Shown: positions 22,900-36,960 of the stretch, piece by piece
Numbering within the stretch: position 1 is the first letter of the stretch
Layout of the letters: every line of letters begins with the position of its first letter
Origin: Limnoperna fortunei
Lineage: Eukaryota; Mollusca; Bivalvia; Mytilida; Modiolidae
NCBI GenBank assembly: GCA_944474755.1
Contig: OX104124.1
Span: forward strand, 24,650,452 to 24,714,451
Length of the DNA: 64,000 bases
Reading direction: 5' to 3'
Program-made: the position numbers and the translations under genes
The notes under the pieces: model-generated
Database searches by the model: none
Told to the model about the DNA's origin: nothing
Seen by the model: the letters and a program-made list of their open reading frames with translations, nothing else

Positions 22900-25800
22900 A
22901 TAAACACAGTTAGCAACTTTACCTCAAATTACCAACATTGGTATCCATAAAATTGGCACACTCCACCTCAAACTACAAACATTGGTAACCATAAAATCAG
23001 CACACTCCACCTCGAACTACAAACATTGGTAACTATAAAATCAGCACACTCCACCTCAAACTACAAACATTGGTAACCATAAAATCAGCACACTCCACCT
23101 CAAACTAAAAAACATTGGTAACCATAAAATCAGCACACTCCACCTCAAACTTCAAACATTGGTATTGATAAAATTGGCACACCACCTCAAGCTACAAACA
23201 TTGGTATCCATAAAATCAGCACACTCCACCTCAAACTAAAAACATTGGTAACTATAAAATCAGCACACTCCACCTCAAACTACAAACATTGGTAACCATA
23301 AAATCAGCACACTCCACCTCAAACTACAAACATTGGTATCCATAAAATCAGCACACTCCACCTCAAACTACAAACATTGGTAACCATAAAATCAGCACAC
23401 TCCACCTCAAACTAAAAAACATTGGTAACCATAAAATCAGCACACTCCACCTCAAACTAAAAACATTGGTATCCATAAAATCAGCACACTCCACCTCAAA
23501 CTACAAACATTGGTAACCATAAAATCAGCACACTCCACCTCAAACTAAAAAACATTGGTAACCATAAAATCAGCACACTCCACCTCAAACTAAAAACATT
23601 GGTAACCATAAAATCAGCACACTCCACCTCAAACTACAAACATTGGTAACCATAAAATCAGCACACTCCACCTCAAACTAAAAAACATTGCTAACCATAA
23701 AATCAGCACACTCCACCTCAAACTACAAACATTGGTATCCATAAAATCAGCACACTCCACCTCAAACTACAAACATTGGTAACCATAAAATCAGCACACT
23801 CCACCTCAAACTACAAACATTGGTAACTATAAAATCAGCACACTCCACATCAAACTAAAAACATTGGTAACCATAAAATCAGCACACTCCACCTCAAACT
23901 AAAAAACATTGGTAACCATAAAATCAGCACACTCCACCTCAAACTACAAACATTGGTAACTATAAAATCAGCACACTCCACCTCAAACTACAAACATTGT
24001 TAACTATAAAATCAGCACACTCCACCTCAAACTACAAACATTGGTATCCATAAAATCAGCACACTCCACCTCAAACTACAAATATTTGTAACCATAAAAT
24101 CAGCACACTCCACCTCAAACTAAAAAACATTGGTAACCATAAAATCAGCACACTCCACCTCATACTACAAACATTGGTAACTATAAAATCAGCACACTCC
24201 ACATCAAACTAAAAACATTGGTAACCATAAAATCAGCACACTCCACCTCAAACTAAAAAACATTGGTAACCATAAAATCAGCACACTCCACCTCAAACTA
24301 CAAACATTGTTAACTATAAAATCAGCACACTCTACCTCAAACTACAAACATTGGTAACCATAAAATCAGCACACTCCACCTCAAACTAAAAAACATTGCT
24401 AACCATAAAATCAGCCCACTCCACCTCAAACTTCAAACATTGGTATCCATAAAATCAGCACACTCCACCTCAAACTACAAACATTGTTAACTATAAAATC
24501 AGCATACTCTACCTCAAACTAAAAACATTGGTAACCATAAAATCAGCACACTCTACCTCAAACTACAAACATTGGTATCCATAAAATCAGCACACTCGAC
24601 CTCAAACTACAAACATTGGTAACCATAAAATCAGCACACTCTACCTCAAACTACAAACATTGGTAACTATAAAATCAGCCCACTCCACCGCAAACTACAA
24701 ACATGGGTATCCATAAAATCAGCACACTCCAACTCAAACTACAAACATTGGTATCCATAAAATCAGCACACTCCACCTCAAACTACAAACATTGGTAACT
24801 ATAAAATCAGCACACTCCACCTCAAACTACAAACATTGGTATCCATAAAATCAGCACACTCCACCTCAAACTACAAACATTGGTAACTATAAAATCAGCA
24901 CACTCCACCTCAAACTACAAACATTGGTAACTATAAAATCAGCACACTCCTCCTCAAACTACAAACATTGGTATTGATAAAATCAGCACACTCCACCTCA
25001 AACTACAAACATTGGTAACCATAAAATCAGCACACTCCACCTCAAACTACAAACATTGTTAACTATAAAATCAGCACACTCTACCTCAAACTACAAACAT
25101 TGGTATCCATAAAATCAGCACACTCCACCTCAAACTACAAACATTGGTAACTATAAAATCAGCACACTCCACCTCAAACTACAAACATTGGTATCCATAA
25201 AATCAGCACACTCCACCTCAAACTACAAACATTGGTTTCCATAAAATCAGCACACTCCACCTCAAACTACAAACATTGGTATCCATAAAATCAGCACACT
25301 CCACCTCAAACTACAAACATTGGTATCCATAAAATCAGCACACTCCACCTCAAACTACAAACATTGGTAACTATAAAATCAGCACACTCCACCTCAAACT
25401 ACAAACATTGGTATCCATAAAATCAGCACACTCCACCTCAAACTACAAACATTGGTAACTATAAAATCAGCACACTCCTCCTCAAACTACAAACATTGGT
25501 ATTGATAAAATCAGCACACTCCACCTCAAACTACAAACATTGGTAACCATAAAATCAGCACACTCCACCTCAAACTACAAACATTGTTAACTATAAAATC
25601 AGCACACTCCACCTCAAACTACAAACATTGGTAACTATAAAATCAGCACACTCCACCTCAAACTACAAACATTGGTATCCATAAAATCAGCACACTCCAC
25701 CTCAAACTACAAACATTGGTTTCCATAAAATCAGCACACCCCACCTCAAACTACAAACATTGGTATCCATAAAATCAGCACACTCTACCTCAAACTACAA

Positions 25801-28800
25801 ACATTGGTATCCATAAAATCGGCACACTCCACCTCAAACTACAAACATTGGTAACTATAAAATCAGCACACTCCACCTCAAACTACAAACATTCTTATCC
25901 ATAAAATCAGCACACTCCACCTCAAACTACAAACATTGGTTTCCATAAAATCAGCACACTCCACCTCAAACTACAAACATTGGTATCCATAAAATCAGCA
26001 CACTCCACCTCAAACTACAAACATTGGTAACTATAAAATCAGCACACTCCACCTCAAACTACAAACATTGGTATCCATAAAATCAGCACACTCCACCTCA
26101 AACTACAAACATTGGTTTCCATAAAATCAGCACACTCCACCGCAAACTACAAACATTGTTAACTATAAAATCAGCACACTCCTCCTCAAACTACAAACAT
26201 TGGTATCCATAAAATCAGCACACTCCACCTCAAACTACAAACATTGGTAACTATAAAATCAGCACACTCCACCTCAAACTACAAACATTGGTATCCATAA
26301 AATCAGCACACTCCACCTCAAACTACAAACATTGGTTTCCATAAAATCAGCACACTCCACCTCAAACTAAAAACATTGGTATCCATAAAATCAGCACACT
26401 CCACCTCAAACTACAAACATTGGTAACCATAAAATCAGCACACTCCACCTCAAACTAAAAAACATTGGTAACCATAAAATCAGCACACTCCACCTCAAAC
26501 TAAAAACATTGGTAACCATAAAATCAGCACACTCCACCTCAAACTACAAACATTGGTAACCATAAAATCAGCACACTCCACCTCAAACTAAAAAACATTG
26601 CTAACCATAAAATCAGCACACTCCACCTCAAACTACAAACATTGGTATCCATAAAATCAGCACACTCCACCTCAAACTACAAACATTGGTAACCATAAAA
26701 TCAGCACACTCCACCTCAAACTACAAACATTGGTAACTATAAAATCAGCACACTCCACATCAAACTAAAAACATTGGTAACCATAAAATCAGCACACTCC
26801 ACCTCAAACTACAAACATTGGTAACTATAAAATCAGCACACTCCAATTCAAACTACAAACATTGTTAACTATAAAATCAGCACACTCCACCTCAAACTAC
26901 AAACATTGGTATCCATAAAATCAGCACACTCCACCTCAAACTACAAATATTTGTAACCATAAAATCAGCACACTCCACCTCAAACTAAAAAACATTGGTA
27001 ACCATAAAATCAGCACACTCCACCTCAAACTACAAACATTGGTAACTATAAAATCAGCACACTCCACATCAAACTAAAAACATTGGTAACCATAAAATCA
27101 GCACACTCCACCTCAAACTAAAAAACATTGGTAACCATAAAATCAGCACACTCCACCTCAAACTACAAACATTGTTAACTATAAAATCAGCACACTCTAC
27201 CTCAAACTACAAACATTGGTAACCATAAAATCAGCACACTCCACCTCAAACTAAAAAACATTGCTAACCATAAAATCAGCCCACTCCACCTCAAACTTCA
27301 AACATTGGTATCCATAAAATCAGCACACTCCACCTCAAACTACAAACATTGTTAACTATAAAATCAGCATACTCTACCTCAAACTAAAAACATTGGTAAC
27401 CATAAAATCAGCACACTCTACCTCAAACTACAAACATTGGTATCCATAAAATCAGCACACTCGACCTCAAACTACAAACATTGGTAACCATAAAATCAGC
27501 ACACTCTACCTCAAACTACAAACATTGGTAACTATAAAATCAGCCCACTCCACCGCAAACTACAAACATGGGTATCCATAAAATCAGCACACTCCAACTC
27601 AAACTACAAACATTGGTATCCATAAAATCAGCACACTCTACCTCAAACTACAAACATTGGTAACTATAAAATCAGCACACTCCACCTCAAACTACAAACA
27701 TTGGTATCCATAAAATCAGCACACTCCACCTCAAACTACAAACATTGGTAACTATAAAATCAGCACACTCCACCTCAAACTACAAACATTGGTAACTATA
27801 AAATCAGCACACTCCTCCTCAAACTACAAACATTGGTATTGATAAAATCAGCACACTCCACCTCAAACTACAAACATTGGTAACCATAAAATCAGCACAC
27901 TCCACCTCAAACTACAAACATTGTTAACTATAAAATCAGCACACTCTACCTCAAACTACAAACATTGGTATCCATAAAATCAGCACACTCCACCTCAAAC
28001 TACAAACATTGGTAACTATAAAATCAGCACACTCCACCTCAAACTACAAACATTGGTATCCATAAAATCAGCACACTCCACCTCAAACTACAAACATTGG
28101 TATCCATAAAATCAGCACACTCCACCTCAAACTACAAACATTGGTATCCATAAAATCAGCACACTCTACCTCAAACTACAAACATTGGTATCCATAAAAT
28201 CAGCACACTCCACCTCAAACTACAAACATTGGTAACTATAAAATCAGCACACTCCACCTCAAACTACAAACATTGGTATCCATAAAATCAGCACACTCCA
28301 CCTCAAACTACAAACATTGGTAACTATAAAATCAGCACACTCCTCCTCAAACTACAAACATTGGTATTGATAAAATCAGCACACTCCACCTCAAACTACA
28401 AACATTGGTAACCATAAAATCAGCACACTCCACCTCAAACTACAAACATTGTTAACTATAAAATCAGCACACTCTACCTCAAACTACAAACATTGGTATC
28501 CATAAAATCAGCACACTCCACCTCAAACTACAAACATTGGTAACTATAAAATCAGCACACTCCACCTCAAACTACAAACATTGTTAACTATAAAATCAGC
28601 ACACTCCACCTCAAACTACAAACATTGGTATCCATAAAATCAGCACACTCTACCTCAAACTACAAACATTGGTATCCATAAAATCAGCACACTCCACCTC
28701 AAACTACAAACATTGGTAACTATAAAATCAGCACACTCCACCTCAAACTACAAACATTGGTATCCATAAAATCAGCACACTCCACCTCAAACTACAAACA

Positions 28801-31800
28801 TTGGTAACTATAAAATCAGCACACTCCTCCTCAAACTACAAACATTGGTATTGATAAAATCAGCACACTCCACCTCAAACTACAAACATTGGTAACCATA
28901 AAATCAGCACACTCCACCTCAAACTACAAACATTGTTAACTATAAAATCAGCACACTCCACCTCAAACTACAAACATTGGTAACTATAAAATCAGCACAC
29001 TCCACCTCAAACTACAAACATTGGTATCCATAAAATCAGCACACTCCACCTCAAACTACAAACATTGGTTTCCATAAAATCAGCACACCCCACCTCAAAC
29101 TACAAACATTGGTATCCATAAAATCAGCACACTCTACCTCAAACTACAAACATTGGTATCCATAAAATCAGCACACTCCACCTCAAACTACAAACATTGG
29201 TAACTATAAAATCAGCACACTCCACCTCAAACTACAAACATTCTTATCCATAAAATCAGCACACTCCACCTCAAACTACAAACATTGGTTTCCATAAAAT
29301 CAGCACACTCCACCTCAAACTACAAACATTGGTATCCATAAAATCAGCACACTCCACCTCAAACTACAAACATTGGTAACTATAAAATCAGCACACTCCA
29401 CCTCAAACTACAAACATTGGTATCCATAAAATCAGCACACTCCACCTCAAACTACAAACATTGGTTTCCATAAAATCAGCACACTCCACCGCAAACTACA
29501 AACATTGTTAACTATAAAATCAGCACACTCCTCCTCAAACTACAAACATTGGTATCCATAAAATCAGCACACTCCACCTCAAACTACAAACATTGGTAAC
29601 TATAAAATCAGCACACTCCACCTCAAACTACAAACATTGGTATCCATAAAATCAGCACACTCCACCTCAAACTACAAACATTGGTTTCCATAAAATCAGC
29701 ACACTCCACCTCAAACTACAAACATTGGTATCCATAAAATCAGCACACTCCACCTCAAACTACAAACATTGGTAACCATAAAATCAGCACACTCCACCTC
29801 AAACTAAAAAACATTGGTAACCATAAAATCAGCACACTCCACCTCAAACTAAAAACATTGGTAACCATAAAATCAGCACACTCCACCTCAAACTACAAAC
29901 ATTGGTAACCATAAAATCAGCACACTCCACCTCAAACTAAAAAACATTGCTAACCAAAAAATCAGCACACTCCACCTCAAACTACAAACATTGGTATCCA
30001 TAAAATCAGCACACTCTACCTCAAACTACAAACATTGGTAACTATAAAATCAGCACACTCCACCTCAAACTACAAACATTGGTAACCATAAAATAAGCAC
30101 ACTCCACCTCAAACTACAAACATTGGTAACTATAAAATCAGCACACTCCACCTCAAACTACAAACATTGGTTTCCATAAAATCAGCACACTCCACCTCAA
30201 ACTACAAACATTGTTAACTATAAAATCAGCACACTCCACCTCAAACTAAAAAACATTGGTAACCATAAAATCAGCACACTCCACCTCAAACTACAAACAT
30301 TGGTAACCATAAAATCAGCACACTCCACCTCAAACTACAAACATTGGTAACCATAAAATCAGCACACTCCACCTCAAACTACAAACATTGGTAACTATAA
30401 TATCAGCACACTCCACCTCAAACTACAAACATTGGTAACCATAAAATCAGCACACTCCACCTCAAACTACAAACATTGGTAACCATAAAATCAGCACACT
30501 CCACCTCAAACTACAAACATTGGTAACCATAAAATCAGCACACTCCACCTCAAACTACAAACATTGGTATCCATAAAATCAGCACACTCCACCTCAAACT
30601 ACAAACATTGTTAACTATAAAATCAGCACACTCCACCTCAAACTACAAACATTGGTATCCATAAAATCAGCACACTCCACCTCAAACTACAAACATTGGT
30701 AACCATAAAATCAGCACACTCCACCTCAAACTACAAACATTGGTAACCATAAAATCAGCACACTCCACCTCAAACTACAAACATTGGTAACCATAAAATC
30801 AGCACACTCCACCTCAAACTACAAACATTGGTAACCATAAAATCAGCACACTCCACCTCAAACTACAAACATTGTTAACTATAAAATCAGCACACTCCAC
30901 CTCAAACTACAAACATTGGTAACCATAAAATCAGCACACTCCACCTCAAACTACAAACATTGGTAACTATAAAATCAGCACACTCCACCTCAAACTACAA
31001 ACATTGGTATCCATAAAATCAGCACACTCCACCTCAAACTACAAACATTGGTAACCATAAAATCAGCACACTCCACCTCAAACTACAAACATTGGTAACC
31101 ATAAAATCAGCACACTCCACCTCAAACTACAAACATTGGTAACCATAAAATCAGCACACTCCACCTCAAACTACAAACATTGGTAACCATAAAATCAGCA
31201 CACTCCACCTCAAACTACAAACATTGGTAACCATAAAATCAGCACACTCCACCTCAAACTACAAACATTGGTAACCATAAAATCAGCACACTCCACCTCA
31301 AACTACAAACATTGGTAACTATAAAATCAGCACACTCCACCTCAAACTACAAACATTGGTATCCATAAAATCAGCACACTCCACCTCAAACTACAAACAT
31401 TGGTAACCATAAAATCAGCACACTCCACCTCAAACTACAAACATTGGTAACCATAAAATCAGCACACTCCACCTCAAACTACAAACATTGGTAACCATAA
31501 AATCAGCACACTCCACCTCAAACTACAAACATTGTTAACTTTGAAATCAGCACACTCCACCTCAAACTACAAACATTGGTATCCATAAAATCAGCACACT
31601 CCACATCAAACTACAAACATTTGTATCCATAAAATCAGCACACTCCACCTCAAACTACAAACATTGGTATCCATAAAATCAGCTCACTCCACCTCAAACT
31701 ACAAACATTGGTAACCATAAAATCAGCACACTCCACCTCAAACTACAAACATTGGTATCCATAAAATCAGCACACTCCACCTCAAACTACAAACATTGGT

Positions 31801-32115
31801 AACCATAAAATCAGCACACTCCACCTCAAACTACAAACATTGGTAACCATAAAATCAGCACACTCCACCTCAGACTACAAACATTGGTATCCATAAAATC
31901 AGCACACTCCACCTCAAACTACAAACATTGGTAACTATAAAATCAGCACACTCCACCTCAAACTACAAACATTGGTAACTATAAAATCAGCACACTCCAC
32001 CTCAAACTACAAACATTGGTAACCATAAAATCAGCACACTCCACCTCAAACTACAAACATTGGTAACCATAAAATCAGCACACTCCACCTCAAATTACAA
32101 AAGTTGGTATCCATA
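22900..32115. repeat. 9.2-kb minisatellite in intron 5, 44-bp unit, about 209 copies
   Basis: The unit AAACTACAAACATTGGTAAC / CATAAAATCAGCACACTCCACCTC (44 bp, shown in two parts) repeats almost without interruption. Variant sites are GGTAACC/GGTAACT/GGTATCC/GTTAACT/GGTTTCC and CTACAAAC/CTAAAAAC. Rare variants recur at fixed offsets: about 2865 bp (ACATGGGTATCC at 24701 and 27566) and 3349 bp (ATTCTTATCC at 25891 and 29240), so multi-kilobase blocks were duplicated. The array ends about 50 bp before the exon 6 acceptor and fills most of intron 5. Confidence 0.98.
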
Positions 32116-32163
32116 AAATCCACAGTAATGAAGGTATTTTACTCTGTTACATTTTTCTTGTAG

Positions 32164-32245
32164 TTTGACAGATTTAGAATCGGCCAGAGATGATTTGATG
32201 TTTGAGCTGTTTAAGCAACCACAGCAAAGTCCAACAGATAATGTA
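32164..32245 (+). CDS. EXOC3: EXOC3 coding exon 6
   Basis: The acceptor TTTTTCTTGTAG ends at 32163 and the donor is GTA|GTAAGT. The exon has 82 nt (1 + 81) and codes for residues 152-179 with HLTDLESARDDLMFELFKQP. LTDLE-ARDDLM corresponds to the vertebrate LMDLE-SRDGLMYE segment. The alternative donor 3 nt upstream (AAT|GTAGTA) is much weaker. Confidence 0.93.
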
Positions 32246-33114
32246 GTAAGTACTGTACAAAGGTCAATGGTCTCACCACGGTCAGGTGTGTTTGACTCTA
32301 ATCTTAATCTTATATAGTCAAGAAAATGCATCTCATTTCAAAAAACACAAATAATCTTTAAGTATTTGAACTTCAAAAAATTTTCTCACAATCAAAGAGG
32401 TCGGTCTTTTTCTCCTGAATAGCATTGCTGAGTATTTTACACAAGAAGTAAATGGGTAACAAACTTGATTGGGTATGTATATTACATCGATGTGTCAATT
32501 ACAGTACTGCAAAAGTTTTTTACCATTGTTGTGTTGTTTTGTTTGTTAGACTTTTGGTTCTTTGTTTGAATGCTGTTTAAGGCCACTCAATTTTTCAGCT
32601 ATATCATGAGTCCATTTTTTATTGGGGGAGGAAAATAGACTACCTTGAGAAAACTCCAACTTTTGGTATTAATACTGGCAATCCTGGTCACTTAAGATTG
32701 GAATCAAGTACACAATGTCTGCAGTGAGACTTGAACCTGCAATCTCAGTGTTGACAGACCACATGATCGAGGCCCCTGTTTGATTTTGAGAGAAATTCTT
32801 TAAGTACAGATACTGAAAGATTATTTAGGTTTTTTTTTAAACAAGATGCACCAGCCCAGAGTTGAGCTAGAAAAGAGATAATGCATTAAGCTCAACCTAT
32901 TAAGCATATACAATCAAATAGGGGTCTAAAAAATTATTTCACCCAAAGAGGCCAAAACTGTGTAACACATGTTTGACAAAATGCCTTTTTGCACCATTTG
33001 TATTTGGGAAATATCTATCAGAGCCATCTGAATAATCACAAAAAGATAATAATTCTAATAATAGTCTTATAACACATATTGTTAATTAAAATAAATATTG
33101 TTAATTAAAATCTT
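32246..33114. other. Intron 6, unique sequence around a SINE
   Basis: Apart from the minus-strand SINE at 32590-32795, I see nothing that can be annotated. Confidence 0.5.
32590..32795 (-). mobile_element. tRNA-derived SINE, minus-strand copy
   Basis: The reverse complement contains GGTTCAAGTCTCACTGCAG (B box), ATGTGGTCTGTCAACACTGA and CCAGGATTGCCAG, matching the SINE at 11160. The TATTGGGGGAGGAAA stretch near 32622 is the inverted CTTCCTCCC tail. Confidence 0.7.
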
Positions 33115-33475
33115 CACGTTTTTACACCAGCTACTTAGTGATGCCACTCTGATGTGACTGGTAAAGTTTTAGAACCAGCTACTAAGTGATGCCACTCTGA
33201 CAGGTATCTGACATCACTGGTAAAGTTTTTACACAGCTACTTAGTGATGCCACTCTGACATCACTGGTACAGTTTTTACACAGGTACTTAGTGATGCCAC
33301 TCTGACATCACTGGTACAGTTTTTACACAGGTACTTAGTGATGCCACTCTGACATCACTGGTACAGTTTTTACACCAGCTACTCAGTAATGCCACTCTGA
33401 CATCACTGGTACAGTTTTTACACCAGCTACTTAGTGATGCCACTCTGACAGGTATCTGACATCACTGGTAAAGTT
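33115..33475. repeat. Minisatellite in intron 6, units of about 48-64 bp
   Basis: TTTTACACCAGCTACTTAGT, GATGCCACTCTGACATCACT and GGTACAG recur about seven times. Longer units carry an extra CAGGTATCTGA segment. Confidence 0.9.
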
Positions 33476-33654
33476 AAGAACCAATATAATTTTATATTTG
33501 TTTGACCTTTGTCACAATACTTAATGTAGTCTAAATACAAATTTCCTTATTTCACAAGAAATGGTGGCCAAATTATGACCATATTAAACCTACCCATTTA
33601 TGCGTGTTATTCTTGGGTCAAATTGTATTCATTTGTATAAGAATTCTGCATCAT

Positions 33655-34750
33655 TATACCCCCCGCTTTAAGCGGGGGGTATATAGTGTTCATGGTGTCC
33701 GTCTGTCCGTCCGTCCGTCCGTCCGTCTGTTACACTTTCTATTATTTGCAACTCCTCCTACACCACTGAAAGGAATTTGATGAAACTTACACAGAATCTT
33801 TGTCTCATAGTGCCATTGTGCAGGAGATATTTAACATTTTGATCGGAATGATATTTGGGGTTTCCAATAGAAAAACATGGACTTTGTCATTGACCTAAGG
33901 GGGTCCCTATCTCTTATGTGCAACTCCTCCTACACCACTGAATGGAATTTAATGAAACTTACACAGAATCCTTGTCACATAGTGCCATTGTGCAGGAGAT
34001 ATTAAACATTTTGATCGGATCGATATTTGGGGTTTCCCATAGAAAAACATGGACATTGTCATTGACCTAAGGGGGTCCTCATGTCTTATGTGCATCTCCT
34101 CCTACACCACTGAATGGAATTTGTTGAAACTTACACAGAATCCTTGTCACATAGTGCCATTGTGCAGGAGATATTTATTATTTTGATCGGAATGATATTT
34201 GGGGTTTCCCATAGAACAACACGGACTGTCATTGACATAAGGGGATACCCCTTTCTTATGTGCGACTCCTCCTACACCACTAAATGGAATTTGATGAAAC
34301 TTACACAGAATGTTGTCACATATTGCCATTGTGCACTAGATATATAACATTTCGATTGTAATGATATTTGGGGTTTCCCATAGAAAAACATGGAGTTTGT
34401 AATGGACATAATGGGATACCCATCTTTTATTTGCAATTCCTCCTACACCACTGAACGGAATTTGTTGAAACTTATACAGAATCTTGGTCACATATTGCCA
34501 TTGTGAATTGGATATTAAACATTTTGATCAGAATATTATTGGAGGTTTGCCGTAGAAAAACATGGACTTTGTCATTGACATAGGGGATGCCATTCTTTGG
34601 GGGATTGGGGAGGGTTACATGTATTATCTGCAATTTCGCCTTCACGTTTAACTAGATAAAGTTTCAATTTCATAATTAAGAACACCTGAATTTTCAAAGT
34701 AATTGTGAAGCGGGGGGTATCAATGGTGAGCATTGCTCACAGGTGTTTTT
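33655..34750 (+). mobile_element. Family B interspersed repeat, long copy
   Basis: The 5' stem-loop TATACCCCCCGC / GCGGGGGGTATA (33655-33683) is followed by a CCGTCTGTCCGTCC tract. About five modules of roughly 170 bp follow, with CTCCTACACCACTGAA, TTGATGAAACTTACACAGAA and GGGTTTCCCATAGAAAAACA. The 3' end repeats one stem arm (AAGCGGGGGGTATC) and adds the small hairpin GTGAGCATTGCTCAC. It is non-coding; open frames inside are chance. Shorter relatives lie at 58631, 59979 and 60957. Confidence 0.8.
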
Positions 34751-35142
34751 ACTCTAGTAATCATTGATTTGAATCTTTTTATTTCTTTATTTTGTTTATT
34801 ATTGTCAGTCAGCAGTCAAAATCAAGTACTAATATGTATTCAAGCATCCTACCACCAATGCAATTTCAAAGTTCCTTCCTATGTACCATATATTACTTGA
34901 ACGGCTATCATTATTTTATTTGTAGCAGAATATCCAATTTTTTTTTAGCAGAATTGACCAAAAGAGAGGTTGGGAGGCACCTTAATATAAATATAAATGG
35001 TGGGCATTTTTTTGTTTGAGGTAAGCCCCATGACTCACTTTGTATAAATATTTCTGGAATGGCCCTATACCAAATTAATTTTCATAAATGATTCCAAATT
35101 AAAGATTAATCTACACTCAATTTTATTATTTGAATTTTTCAG
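34751..35142. other. Intron 6, unique sequence before exon 7
   Basis: AT-rich; nothing recognised. Confidence 0.5.
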
Positions 35143-35291
35143 ACTTTAGAAAAATATTTCAAGGATGTTGTAGTGCTGTCAGAATCATTGGGGAAACAGT
35201 TATGGGTTATAATACAGAGAACACTGAGTTCAGTACGCAGGGAACCAACACTTATTGTTACGGCCCTTCGGATAATAGAACGAGAGGAAAG
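35143..35291 (+). CDS. EXOC3: EXOC3 coding exon 7
   Basis: The acceptor TGAATTTTTCAG ends at 35142 and the donor is AAAG|GTTTGT. The exon has 149 nt (49 codons plus 2 nt) and codes for residues 180-229. It contains LSESLGKQLWVIIQRTLSSV, RREPTLIVTALRIIEREE. The KQLW...QR and RR-PTL...RIIEREE blocks are nearly the same as vertebrate EXOC3, making this one of the best identification points. Confidence 0.96.
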
Positions 35292-35984
35292 GTTTGTAAA
35301 ATCTGGAAATTTGTTTTAGACTAAAAATTCCACAGATTTGTAATATGGAAAACCACTTAGCTGACCATACTGGATAATATATGTGTATAGTCTCATGCTC
35401 CTTGCATGATTTTGACTATTTTGGTAGATTATTAAAAAAAAAAGTTAATTTCCATGTATCTACTCAACATTTATATTCCATACTTTTCTTACGACAGTCA
35501 CAATTTCCAGCCATGTTGGTCATGACTGGTTCCAGCCTAAACAGCATACCAAACCAAACATCGACAAGCCAATGTCAACGACAATAATTATGGACTTATG
35601 TAATGGTATTGTGCAAGTTTATAAAGAGATTTTGGTACAGTTCATTCTCAGTGTGGGGGACAACTGTTTATAAAGAGATTTTGGTACAGTTCATTCTCAG
35701 TGCAGTGGACAACTGTTTTCCTCACACATTCCTCAAATGGTCTTGTCTTCGTAGCTTAGTTATCCTCTGATAGCATGTGTTATCCTCTGATAGCATGTCC
35801 ACTTCAGAGTGTGATAGCAACAATGTTTCCAAAATTGTGCACAATTTTACTCAAACAAAATCTCCCGAACTGTAAGGTATAATCTATTTTCCAAGTCTTC
35901 TATGTCTATTTGATACCAATTTTTGTTTGTGGAGGTGTAAACTATAAAACAAACCTTCTAATGTTAACCGTTTTAATTTGGGCC
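35292..35984. other. Intron 7, unique sequence with a two-copy duplication
   Basis: GTTTATAAAGAGATTTTGG followed by TACAGTTCATTCTCAGTG occurs twice in tandem (about 35617 and 35667). A short TTATCCTCTGATAGCATGT duplication lies at about 35760-35800. There is no gene. Confidence 0.6.
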
Positions 35985-36195
35985 CCGCCACTTTGTGGCA
36001 GACACCCTATAGTGATCAGTCTGTCCATATGTGCATATGTCCGTACAAAACTAATCATGTCCGGGCTGTAACTTTTTTATCTTTTGAAGTAGGCTTTTGA
36101 TATTTGGAATGTGGTGTAGATAATATTAAGGGGATGTGTTGCATACCATGGTTGATGACCTTGACCTTAAGGTCAACGGGGCACACAGAGATAGG
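35985..36195 (+). mobile_element. Family D interspersed repeat fragment
   Basis: It opens with a stem GCCACTTTGTGGC and CACCCTATAGTGATCAGTCT, then a GTCCATATGTGCATATGTCC tract, CTAATCATGTCCGGGCTGTA and TGACCTTGACCTTAAGGTC. The layout resembles the 5' parts of families A-C. Only one copy is in the window, so family status is inferred from architecture. Confidence 0.45.
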
Positions 36196-36227
36196 TACAA
36201 TCTCACTGATATCTAATTATCTTTTAG

Positions 36228-36341
36228 AATGGACAAGGCTGTTTTAGAAAGGCAGACACAGACAGGCTTCATGCCTCCAGGAAGACCAAAGAATTGGCGT
36301 GCAAAGTGCTTCGAGATTCTGGAGAACTCAATATCTCAAAA
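36228..36341 (+). CDS. EXOC3: EXOC3 coding exon 8
   Basis: The acceptor TTATCTTTTAG ends at 36227 and the donor is CAAAA|GTAGGT. The exon has 114 nt (1 + 37 codons + 2) and codes for residues 229-267. It contains the hallmark TGFMPPGRPKNWRAKCFEIL, close to vertebrate TGFVPPGRPKNW. The donor is less canonical (GTAGGT), but no other site keeps the frame into exon 9. Confidence 0.96.
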
Positions 36342-36854
36342 GTAGGTCAAGAATTAAATTATACTATAATATTGTAGAACTTTTTAACTTTTGCATCAGA
36401 AATAAAGCACACCTATTTATATTATGTTCTTCTTACCTGACCAACAGAACATTTGACCAATAAATTTCTGGGGCCAATTCAATTCAATAATTTTAGTTAT
36501 TTCCTGTTTGATGGGACATCAGGTTTTCTGTTTCTACAATGGCTTTAGTAAAATAGATATTCCATAAAATATTGAATTGTTATCTTCTTTATAATTCATC
36601 TACTTCAAAGATCTTAAAAAATAAATTTAGGAAAGCAGTATATGTTATCTGCTGTGACATCACAATATGGTATTCTGGCCAATCAGAAATGAGATAGTTA
36701 GTCATATTTTTTAATTTTGGGTCAGATTACTAGAAAATTGTAGAGAAAGGGAACTGACCAGCAAATTTGCAAATATATTAATGTTCCAATAAATTAAGAT
36801 CAATCAGATACAATAAAGTTACAGTTATTTTGACTTAATTTTTATGAATTCCAG
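36342..36854. other. Intron 8, unique sequence
   Basis: AT-rich; nothing recognised. Confidence 0.5.
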
Positions 36855-36960
36855 AATTGAAGGGAACCAGTTGGAGGATAGACAGTCCAATAAGATGTGG
36901 TTGGTCAGACATCTTGAATTAACTAGGCAGCTAATGATAGAAGACTTGAGGGTTGTTAAG
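36855..36960 (+). CDS. EXOC3: EXOC3 coding exon 9
   Basis: The acceptor TATGAATTCCAG ends at 36854 and the donor is AAG|GTATAT. The exon has 106 nt and codes for residues 267-302. It contains IEGNQLEDRQSNKMWLVRHL and TRQLMIEDLRVVK, matching the vertebrate block RIEGTQ...DKMWLVRHLE. Confidence 0.96.

Noticed and set aside
22900..32115. CRISPR-like array
   Set aside because: The units abut directly with no unique spacers, and the locus is a eukaryotic intron.
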